A model generated the notes under the pieces. That model searched no databases and had not been told where the DNA came from. It was given only the letters and a program-made list of their open reading frames with translations. A stretch of DNA of 64,000 nt, taken from the NCBI RefSeq assembly GCF_936925435.1, contig NZ_CAKZHQ010000002.1:62001-126000 (forward strand), written 5' to 3'. This document shows positions 54,318 through 62,135 of the stretch, piece by piece (the stretch's first letter is position 1; every line of letters begins with the position of its first letter). Made by a program: the position numbers and the translations under genes. The DNA comes from an uncultured Ramlibacter sp. (GTDB taxonomy: Bacteria > Pseudomonadota > Gammaproteobacteria > Burkholderiales > Burkholderiaceae_C).

Positions 54318-56282
54318 ATGTCCACCACCTCTTCCACCAAGCCCGCAGGCCCGGGTTTTGTCCCAATGGCCCGCGCCATGACCATTCGCGCCAGTGCAGC
54401 CATCCTGGTGGTGACCTTGGCGCTGGTCGGTGTGTTCTATGTCATCTCCGCGGCCGCCCAGCAGCGCAGCGCCGCCCTGTACGCCAATGCCAAGGCCCAG
54501 GCGGTCGCCCAGTCGATGGACGTGTTCGACATCTCGATGCGCCAGTTCGCCGAAAGCGCCTATGGCCTCTTCCGTGCCCAGTTCGCAGCCACCCTGGAAC
54601 TGACCGACCCGGCCGAGGGCATCCTGAGCAGCAATGGCGGCCGCATCAATGAAAAACTGGCGGAAGTGGACAGCTTCTCGCGCGACTTCCCCGGCGGCAA
54701 TGCCACGGTGTTTGTCGCCCAGGGCGAAGACTTCCGCCGCGTCACCACCTCGGTGAAGAAGGAAAACGGCGAGCGCGCCATCGGCACGCTGCTGGACCGC
54801 AAGAGCCCGGCCTACGCCGCGCTGAGCGCCGGCAAGCGCTATGTCGGCCGCGTCACCCTGTTCGGCAAGCCCTTCATGACCCTGTACGACCCGGTGCGCA
54901 ACCAGGCCGGCAAGGTTGTGGGCGTGCTCTACATCGGCCTGGACATCTCCAAGCAACAAGCGCTCTTTGCCGAGACGGTCAGCAGCAGCCGCGTCTTCGA
55001 CACCGGCGGCCTGTACGTGGTGCAAACCGGCAGCGAGCCGGCGGCCGCCACCCTGGTGCTGCATCCCAGCGCGGCGGGCAAGAAGCTGGCCGACGTGCTG
55101 CCGGCCGCGCAGGCCGCCGACTGGGCCACGCGCCTGGCCGGTGCCGACAACTTCTGGCTGGAAGACGCCCCCGCGGTGCTGAGCGCCGACGGCAAGCGCC
55201 ATTTCGCCTCGGTGGCCAAGATCACCTCCACCGGTTGGCTGGTGGTGGCCGAGATGCCCCGCGCCGAAGCCATGGCCGGCCTGGTCCGTCAGCTGGCCTG
55301 GCTGGCCGGCGTGATCGCCGCAGTCGCCGTGCTGCTGGGTGCCGGCCTGATCATCAGCATCCGCCGCACCATGCAGCCGCTGAGCGCGCTCAGCGTCAAG
55401 GTGGAGGCCATGGGCAAGGGCGACTTCACCCAGGCGTTCGCCTCCACTCGCCGCGACGAGCTGGGCGTGATCACCCGCGCCATCGAGGCTATGCGCCTGA
55501 GCCTGGCCCATGTGGTGGGCAACGTGCGCCAGGCCACCGACACCATCGCCACCGCTTCGGGCGAGATCGCCAGCGGCAACCTGGACCTGTCGTCCCGCAC
55601 TGAACAGCAAGCCAGCTCGTTGCAGCAGACCGCCGCCTCCATGACGCAGCTGACGGCGACGGTGCGCAAGAACGCCGACAACGCCCGCGAGGCCAGCACG
55701 CTGGCCACCTCCGCCTGCGACATCGCCAGCCGCGGCGGCAACATGGTCTCGCAGGTGGTCGGCACCATGGGATCGATCAATGCCTCCTCGCGCAAGATCG
55801 CCGACATCATTGGCGTGATCGACGGCATCGCCTTCCAGACCAACATCCTGGCGCTCAACGCTGCTGTCGAAGCAGCGCGCGCCGGCGAACAAGGCCGCGG
55901 CTTTGCGGTTGTTGCCAGCGAAGTGCGCAGCCTGGCCCAGCGCTCCGCTGCGGCGGCGCGCGAGATCAAGGAACTGATCACCGACAGCGTGGACAAGGTC
56001 CAGACCGGCAGCAACCAGGTGGACGAGGCCGGTCGTACCATGGGCGAGATCGTCGAGGGCATCCAGCGCGTCTCGGCCATCATCGCCAGCATCACCACGG
56101 CCAGCCAGGAGCAGAGCGAAGGCATCCATCAGGTCAGCGAGGCCATTACCCAGATGGACCAGGTCACCCAGCAAAACGCCGCCCTGGTCGAGGAAGCCGC
56201 AGCGGCCACCGGCTCGCTGCAGCAGCAGGCCGGCAGCCTGGTCGAAACCGTCAGCGTGTTCCGCCTGGCCCCGGCGCACTGA
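54318..56282 (+). CDS. Methyl-accepting chemotaxis protein (Cache-HAMP-MCP)
   Basis: Periplasmic Cache-like domain; hairpin-tip region IIGVIDGIAFQTNILALNAAVEAARAGEQGRGFAVVASEVRSLAQRSAAAAREIK. Confidence 0.97.
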   Translation: MSTTSSTKPAGPGFVPMARAMTIRASAAILVVTLALVGVFYVISAAAQQRSAALYANAKAQAVAQSMDVFDISMRQFAESAYGLFRAQFAATLELTDPAEGILSSNGGRINEKLAEVDSFSRDFPGGNATVFVAQGEDFRRVTTSVKKENGERAIGTLLDRKSPAYAALSAGKRYVGRVTLFGKPFMTLYDPVRNQAGKVVGVLYIGLDISKQQALFAETVSSSRVFDTGGLYVVQTGSEPAAATLVLHPSAAGKKLADVLPAAQAADWATRLAGADNFWLEDAPAVLSADGKRHFASVAKITSTGWLVVAEMPRAEAMAGLVRQLAWLAGVIAAVAVLLGAGLIISIRRTMQPLSALSVKVEAMGKGDFTQAFASTRRDELGVITRAIEAMRLSLAHVVGNVRQATDTIATASGEIASGNLDLSSRTEQQASSLQQTAASMTQLTATVRKNADNAREASTLATSACDIASRGGNMVSQVVGTMGSINASSRKIADIIGVIDGIAFQTNILALNAAVEAARAGEQGRGFAVVASEVRSLAQRSAAAAREIKELITDSVDKVQTGSNQVDEAGRTMGEIVEGIQRVSAIIASITTASQEQSEGIHQVSEAITQMDQVTQQNAALVEEAAAATGSLQQQAGSLVETVSVFRLAPAH

Positions 56283-56353
56283 GTCCGCCGGGCAACGCGC
56301 CACGCAGGCGCATTGCCCGGCTACCATGGGGGTAGGCATTCATCCAATCCACC

Positions 56354-57250
56354 ATGGCAACCTTGTCCCCCCTGCGCCCGCTGGACTTCCTGGCCGGCGG
56401 CGGCGAAATGGGTGCGCTGATGCGCATCCGCGACTGGCGGCTCTCGCCCATCGGCGAGCCGCGCAACTGGCCGCAAAGCCTGAAGACCGCCGTGCGGCTG
56501 CTGCTGTCCAGCGGCCACCCCATGTTCATCTGGTGGGGCCCGCGGCTGGTCCAGTTCTACAACGACGCCTACCGCCTCTCGATCGGGCCGGAGCGCCACC
56601 CTGGCGCGCTGGGCCAGGAAGGCCGGGCCTGCTGGGACGAGATCTGGCACATCATCGGCCCGCAGATCGAGCAGGTGATGAGCGGTCGCGGCTCGACCTG
56701 GCATGAGAACGCCCTGGTGCCCATCACGCGCAACGGCCGGCGCGAAGACGTCTACTGGACCTACAGCTACAGCCCCATCGACGATCCGCTGGCGCCCACC
56801 GGCGTCGGCGGCGTGCTGGTGGTGTGCACCGAGACCACGCAGACCGTGCAGGCCTCACGGCGGCTGGCGCTGGAGCGCGAGCAGTTGGCCCAGCTGTTCG
56901 AGCAGGCGCCCTCCTTCATGGCCATGCTGCGCGGGCCCGAGCACCGCTTCGACCTGGCCAACCCGGCCTACCTGCAACTGGTGGGCAACCGGCAGGTGGT
57001 GGGCAAGACCGTGGCCGAGGTCCTGCCCGAAGCCAGCGAGCAGGGCTATGTGGCGCTGCTCGACGAGGTCTACCGCAGCGGCAAGGCCTACACCACGACG
57101 GGCAGCAAGTTCTTGCTGCAGCAGGGGGCTGGCGGCCCGACGGTGGAACGTTCGCTGGACTTCGTCTACCAGCCCATCAAGGACTCACAGGGCCAGGTCA
57201 CGGGCATCTTTGTCGACGGTGTCGACGTGACGGACCGCCACGCCGCCTGA
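56354..57250 (+). CDS. PAS domain-containing protein without a recognisable output domain
   Basis: WRLSPIGEPRNWPQSLKTAVRLLLSSGHPMFIWWGPRLVQFYNDAYRLSIGPERHPGALG; second PAS QAPSFMAMLRGPEHRFDLANPAYLQLVG. Confidence 0.88.
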   Translation: MATLSPLRPLDFLAGGGEMGALMRIRDWRLSPIGEPRNWPQSLKTAVRLLLSSGHPMFIWWGPRLVQFYNDAYRLSIGPERHPGALGQEGRACWDEIWHIIGPQIEQVMSGRGSTWHENALVPITRNGRREDVYWTYSYSPIDDPLAPTGVGGVLVVCTETTQTVQASRRLALEREQLAQLFEQAPSFMAMLRGPEHRFDLANPAYLQLVGNRQVVGKTVAEVLPEASEQGYVALLDEVYRSGKAYTTTGSKFLLQQGAGGPTVERSLDFVYQPIKDSQGQVTGIFVDGVDVTDRHAA

Positions 57251-57267
57251 TTTTTACCCGGGCTTTA

Positions 57268-57296
57268 TTGACATCCAATTTTCATCCGGGTAATAA
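57268..57296 (+). promoter_or_regulatory. Sigma70-type promoter of the DUF2239-MATE operon
   Basis: TTGACA-N17-TAATAA, ending 9 bp before the ATG at 57305. Confidence 0.7.
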
Positions 57297-57304
57297 TCGC
57301 CCGG

Positions 57305-57901
57305 ATGGATTCCACGTACACCGCCTTCCTGGGCAGCCGCCGGCTGGCCACCGGCTCGCTTGCCGAGGTGGCGCGCGCCGTGGCGCAGGCAGTCCAGCAG
57401 GACCCCGGCCATGCGCCGCTGCTGGTCTTCGACGACGCCAGCGCCCGCACGGCCGAGCTCGACCTGCGTGGCACGCCAGACGAAGTGGCGCAACGGGCTG
57501 AGCAACACAGCACCGCAGGCCCCGCGCCCGAGGCCGCCGCGCCAGCCCCGGCCACACGCGGCCGGGGCCGCCCCCAACTGGGGGTGGTGGCGAGGGAGGT
57601 GACCCTGCTGCCGCGCCACTGGGAATGGCTGGCCCTGCAGCCAGGCGGCGCCTCGGTGGCCTTGCGCAAACTCATCGATGAAGCGCGCAGGACCAGCGCT
57701 GCGCAGGACAGCGTGCGCGCCGCGCAGGAGCGCAGCTACCGCTTCCTCAGCGCCATCGCAGGCAACCTGCCCGGCTTCGAGGAAGCGCTGCGCGCGCTGT
57801 TCGGCGGCAAGGGCGAGAGCTTCGCCGCCATCACCGCGCCATGGCCCGCCGACGTCCAGGCCTATGCCCGCCAGCTCGCCGCCCCAGCTTTCGCAGGCTG
57901 A
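57305..57901 (+). CDS. DUF2239 family protein
   Basis: YTAFLGSRRLATGSLAEVARAV...LLVFDDASARTAELDLRG...RGRPQLGVVAREVTLLPRHWEWLALQPGGASVALRKLIDEAR. Confidence 0.9.
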   Translation: MDSTYTAFLGSRRLATGSLAEVARAVAQAVQQDPGHAPLLVFDDASARTAELDLRGTPDEVAQRAEQHSTAGPAPEAAAPAPATRGRGRPQLGVVAREVTLLPRHWEWLALQPGGASVALRKLIDEARRTSAAQDSVRAAQERSYRFLSAIAGNLPGFEEALRALFGGKGESFAAITAPWPADVQAYARQLAAPAFAG

Positions 57902-57934
57902 ACAGAACGACTTCCCGAAAACCACAACAACACA

Positions 57935-59314
57935 ATGACCGCAACCACCACAACCACCACCGCTGCGCCACCCGCGCGCCCGCTCTGGCGCAACTTCCTG
58001 ACCTTTCTCGTGCCCATGGTGCTGGCCAACATCCTGCAGGCCCTGTCGGGCACCATCAACAACGTCTTCGTCGGCCAGATGCTGGGCACGCAGGCGCTGG
58101 CCGCGGTCTCGGGCATGTTCCCCATCGTCTTTTTCTTCATCTCGCTGGTGATCGGCATCGGCGCCGGCGCCTCGGTGCTGATCGGCCAGGCCTGGGGCGC
58201 GCGCGAGCTGCACAAGGTCAAGGCGATTGCCGGCACAGCCATCGCGCTGGGCCTGGGTCTGGGCCTGCTGGTGGCCCTGTTCGGCGGCACCTTCACCGAG
58301 GCCCTGCTGCGCGCGCTGGGCACGCCAGCGGACGTGCTGCCCATTGCCATCGGCTACGCCCGCGCCATGATGCTGGCGATGCCGGGTCTGCTGGTGTTCA
58401 TCCTGGTGACGCAGCTGCTGCGCGGCGTGGGCGACACGCTGACGCCGCTGTATGCGCTGCTGCTGTCCACCGCCATCTCCTGCCTGCTGACGCCGGCCTT
58501 CATCCGCGGCTGGCTCGGCCTGCCGCAGCTGGGCGTGACCAGCGCCGCGGTGGCGGCCATCATTGCCTTCGCCGCCGCCCTGGCCTTCCTGGCCTGGAGC
58601 ACGCTGCGCCGGGGCCACGCACTGGCGCCGGACCGCGAACTGCTGCGCGCGCTGCGCATCAACCCGGCCATCCTCAAGCTGGTGGTCAGGATCGGCCTGC
58701 CCACCGGGGTGCAGATGATCGTCATCTCGCTGGCCGAGATCGTGCTGCTGTCCCTGGTCAACGGCTTCGGCTCGGACGCCACGGCTGCCTATGGCGCGGT
58801 CAACCAGGTGGTCAACTACGTGCAGTTCCCGGCCCTGTCGATCGCCATCACCGCCTCCATCCTGGGCGCGCAGGCCATCGGCGCCGGCCACCCTGAGCGG
58901 CTGGACGCGATCACGCGCACCGGCCTGAAGATGAACCTGGTGCTCACCGGCACCCTGGTGGTGGTGGGCTACCTGTTCTCGCGCCACCTGATCTCCGCCT
59001 TCGTCACCAGCGCGCCGGTGCTCGAGCTGGCGCAGACCCTGCTGCACATCATGCTGTGGAGCAGCGTGGTGTTCGGCTTCGCCTCGGTGCTGGGCGGCGT
59101 GATGCGCTCCAGCGGCACGGTGCTGGTGCCCACCGCGATCTCGATCTTCTGCATTGCCGCCATCGAAGTGCCCTCGGCCTGGCTGCTGAGCGGCCACTTC
59201 GGACTCAACGGCGTATGGATGGCCTACCCCATCACCTTCGTCGCCATGCTGGTGCTGCAGGGCGCCTACTACCAGCTGGTCTGGCGCAAGAAGAAGATCG
59301 TGCGGCTGGTGTAG
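57935..59314 (+). CDS. MATE family efflux transporter
   Basis: VPMVLANILQALSGTINNVFVGQMLGTQALAAVSGMFPI; 12-TM profile. Confidence 0.95.
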   Translation: MTATTTTTTAAPPARPLWRNFLTFLVPMVLANILQALSGTINNVFVGQMLGTQALAAVSGMFPIVFFFISLVIGIGAGASVLIGQAWGARELHKVKAIAGTAIALGLGLGLLVALFGGTFTEALLRALGTPADVLPIAIGYARAMMLAMPGLLVFILVTQLLRGVGDTLTPLYALLLSTAISCLLTPAFIRGWLGLPQLGVTSAAVAAIIAFAAALAFLAWSTLRRGHALAPDRELLRALRINPAILKLVVRIGLPTGVQMIVISLAEIVLLSLVNGFGSDATAAYGAVNQVVNYVQFPALSIAITASILGAQAIGAGHPERLDAITRTGLKMNLVLTGTLVVVGYLFSRHLISAFVTSAPVLELAQTLLHIMLWSSVVFGFASVLGGVMRSSGTVLVPTAISIFCIAAIEVPSAWLLSGHFGLNGVWMAYPITFVAMLVLQGAYYQLVWRKKKIVRLV

Positions 59315-59336
59315 CGGGATCGCGTGGGGGCTCTCT

Positions 59337-60239
59337 TCACGCAGAGCGCGCCAGCCGCAGCTCATTGCTGCCCTGGCTGGCGCCGCTGCCGGGCACCTGC
59401 TCGGCGACGCGGTCGCTCACCTGCGCCAGCTGCGCAGCCAGCTGCTCGTCGGCATCGGGCCCGCTGCCGATGAAGGCGCCCTGCGTCAGCGTGATATGGG
59501 CTGCTTCAAAGCCGCCGGCGCCGGCGCACAGCGTGGTGCGCGTGGGCGCGCCCTCGCTGGCCAGCACCAGCATGGCGGGCACGACCGCAGCGGGGCCGAA
59601 GGCCTGCAGCATGTCGGGCGGGAACAGATCTTCGGTCATGCGCGTGGCCGCCGTGGGCGCCAGGCAGTTGACGCGGATGCCGTGCTTGTCGCCCTCGATC
59701 GCCAGGGTCTGCATCAGGCCGACCAGGGCCATCTTGGCGGCGCCGTAATTGCTCTGGCCGAAGTTGCCGTACAGGCCGCTGGACGATGTGGTCATGACGA
59801 TGCGGCCGTACTTGCGCTCCTGCATCAGCGGCCAGACGGCCTTGCAGCAGTGCACGGCGCCCATCAGGTGGACGTCCAGCACCAGGCGGAAGTCGGCGAT
59901 GTCCATCTTGGCAAAGCTCTTGTCGCGCAGGATGCCGGCGTTGTTCACCAGGATGTCGACCTGGCCCCAGGCATCCACGGCCTGGCGCACCATGGCCTGC
60001 ACGGCATCGAAGTCTGTGACCGAAGCGCCATTGGCGATGGCCTGGCCGCCGGCGGCACGGATCTCGTCCACCACCGCTTGCGCGGCCGACACCGAAGCGC
60101 CCGAGCCGTCCCGGCCGCCGCCCAGGTCGTTGACCAGTACCTTCGCGCCGCGTGCCGCCAGCGCCAATGCGTGCTGCCGGCCCAAGCCGCCGCCCGCGCC
60201 GGTGACGATGGCCACCCGGCCCTTGAAATCCAAAGCCAT
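59337..60239 (-). CDS. SDR family NAD(P)-dependent oxidoreductase
   Basis: GRVAIVTGAGGGLGRQHALALAARGAKVLVNDLGG; NNAG; SNYGAAKMAL (YxxxK). Confidence 0.95.
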   Translation of the reverse strand: MALDFKGRVAIVTGAGGGLGRQHALALAARGAKVLVNDLGGGRDGSGASVSAAQAVVDEIRAAGGQAIANGASVTDFDAVQAMVRQAVDAWGQVDILVNNAGILRDKSFAKMDIADFRLVLDVHLMGAVHCCKAVWPLMQERKYGRIVMTTSSSGLYGNFGQSNYGAAKMALVGLMQTLAIEGDKHGIRVNCLAPTAATRMTEDLFPPDMLQAFGPAAVVPAMLVLASEGAPTRTTLCAGAGGFEAAHITLTQGAFIGSGPDADEQLAAQLAQVSDRVAEQVPGSGASQGSNELRLARSA

Positions 60240-60264
60240 TGGAAAGTCTCCGTCTTTTTGAAAA

Positions 60265-61209
60265 TCAGTTGGCCAGGGGCTTGGTCAGGTAGACCGCTTC
60301 CTTGCCGATCACCACGCTCTGTGAGGGCATGAAGATGGTGCAGTCGTCCACTGGCGCGCGGATTTCCTCCGGGCCGTTCACCGCGATCAGCTCGCCCTTG
60401 GCGAAGGTCTCGAAACCGACCACCGGCCGCGCGAAGCGGAAGTCCAGCGACTGGATCACGTGGGTCTCGAGCAACTCGAAGCGGCGCTGCGGGCCCGGCG
60501 CCGGCCGGGCCGGGTCGGCATCGATCAGGCCGAAGTGGGCGATGAAGTCCAGCGCCACGCGGGTCGCCAGGTCAGCGGCCGACTGCAGGAAATGCTGGCC
60601 GCACTCGACCACCATGGCCGCGCCGGCGCCGCTGTCGGCCAGGCCGTGGCGGCCGTGCTGCACCAGCGGCGTCCCCGAGCCCAGGCCATTGGGCATGACC
60701 AGGTGCACCGGCGGGCGGCCGATGGCCAGCGCCACCTGGGCATTGCGCGAAAAGGCCGGGTAGACCCAGAAGGGCACGACGTCCTGCGAGGTCGAGTGGA
60801 TGTCCAGGATGTGGTCGGCAGCGCTGACAACCGGCCGCAGCAGACGCGCGCGCTGTAGCTCCGGGCTGTCTTCAGTGCCTTCGAGCTGTTCGGCACCCCA
60901 GACGCGGTTGAGGTTGTGCACCAGTTGGCGGCTCTTGAAGGGGTCTTCGATGTCGAAGGACTCGTAGGCCGCAACGTTGGCGAAGCTCACCGTCAGCGTG
61001 CCGATCTTGGGCCGCACACCGCTGTCCAGGATATGGGTGGCCGCCACCATGCCGCAGATCTCGTTGCCGTGCGTGAGCGCATTGACCAGCACGTGCGGGC
61101 CGGGTTTGCCGGACTCGAAGCGGTGCACATAGTCGACACCGGTGTTGCCCTGGCGGTAGGCCGAGAGGTCGCGCGGCAGCACTTCAAAAAGGGGGGAGGA
61201 GGTGGGCAT
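60265..61209 (-). CDS. Succinylglutamate desuccinylase/aspartoacylase family (M14-like) protein
   Basis: VNALTHGNEICGMVAATHIL; ADHILDIHSTSQDVVPFWVY; MVVECGQHF. Confidence 0.9.
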   Translation of the reverse strand: MPTSSPLFEVLPRDLSAYRQGNTGVDYVHRFESGKPGPHVLVNALTHGNEICGMVAATHILDSGVRPKIGTLTVSFANVAAYESFDIEDPFKSRQLVHNLNRVWGAEQLEGTEDSPELQRARLLRPVVSAADHILDIHSTSQDVVPFWVYPAFSRNAQVALAIGRPPVHLVMPNGLGSGTPLVQHGRHGLADSGAGAAMVVECGQHFLQSAADLATRVALDFIAHFGLIDADPARPAPGPQRRFELLETHVIQSLDFRFARPVVGFETFAKGELIAVNGPEEIRAPVDDCTIFMPSQSVVIGKEAVYLTKPLAN

Positions 61210-61228
61210 GGGCGCCTTGGTATTGGAT

Positions 61229-61290
61229 TTGCTACTCTTTTAATAGCAACTCAAGACCATTTGACGGGGGCTTGAGGGCTAAACATCTCC
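61229..61290. repeat. Dispersed intergenic repeat, copy 5
   Basis: TTGCTA-N9-TAGCAA then CTCAAGACCATTTGACGGGGGCTTGAGGGC. Confidence 0.7.
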
Positions 61291-61369
61291 AAGTGTAGCG
61301 CCTGGCCAGGGAACGGCGCGGGTCGGAAATTGAGCACTTAACTCCTCATCCATTGAGGTGAAGGCAAAT

Positions 61370-61417
61370 ATGAAACTTCTTGTTACTATTGCGCCGCAAT
61401 TGCCAGAAAATCAATAA
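61370..61417 (+). CDS. Candidate 15-aa leader peptide MKLLVTIAPQLPENQ
   Basis: ATG with SD-like GAGGTGAAGG just upstream; in the leader of the 61450 gene. Confidence 0.3.
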   Translation: MKLLVTIAPQLPENQ

Positions 61418-61449
61418 GACCGCCCAGGGACAGGGCAAGGGGATTCTTC

Positions 61450-62043
61450 ATGAGCTTGATGAGCCGCCTGTTTGGCACGCCGCATTCCGCCGCCTCTGGC
61501 GCGTCCCCGCCGCCGAACGCGCGGCCATCGCAGGCGCCCGCGACATCGCCATCGGCGACGCGCAAGGAGTTGCTGCGCGTGGTGCTGCGCGACACCCTCA
61601 TCAAGCATGGCATTCCCAGTACCTGGATCGGCGCCGAGATGCTGGCCACCAGCGGCGGCGGCCGCGAACCGGGCATGCACCTGCGCCTGCTGGTGCGGCA
61701 TTGGGACCCGCGTCTGCTGACGTACAGCGTGGCCTTCCAGAACAGTTTGCGCCAGCGCATCGCGGTGTTCGATCCGACCGCGCTGAACTGGTTTTCCGGC
61801 CTGTCCTGGCAGTTCTCACTGAGCGATGAATCGGCCTGTCCCGACATGCCCAATCCCCTGCTGTGGAGCACGACGCCGCACGACAGGCCCGTGGAGCCTG
61901 TCCCGGCCACAGCCGCGGCGGCCCCGGACAGCGATGCCCGGGCCGAACTCGAGCGCCTGTTCGCCCAGGCCGATGCCGACCGCGCTTCGACCGCCGCCCC
62001 GACCGCCGCGTTCGCCAGCACCGAGCCGGCCGGCCTGCGCTGA
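61450..62043 (+). CDS. Hypothetical protein
   Basis: 197-aa ORF with conserved-looking core KELLRVVLRDTLIKHGIPSTWIGAEMLATSGGGREPGMHLRLLVRHWDPRLL; disordered ends. Confidence 0.75.
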   Translation: MSLMSRLFGTPHSAASGASPPPNARPSQAPATSPSATRKELLRVVLRDTLIKHGIPSTWIGAEMLATSGGGREPGMHLRLLVRHWDPRLLTYSVAFQNSLRQRIAVFDPTALNWFSGLSWQFSLSDESACPDMPNPLLWSTTPHDRPVEPVPATAAAAPDSDARAELERLFAQADADRASTAAPTAAFASTEPAGLR

Positions 62044-62135
62044 AGCCGGGCACCGGACCGGCATCGGCCTGCGCCATGCCGTGACTTATCATTCCCTGGC
62101 CTTGCCGACCCCTGCGTCGGCGCCGGCCCAGGAAC

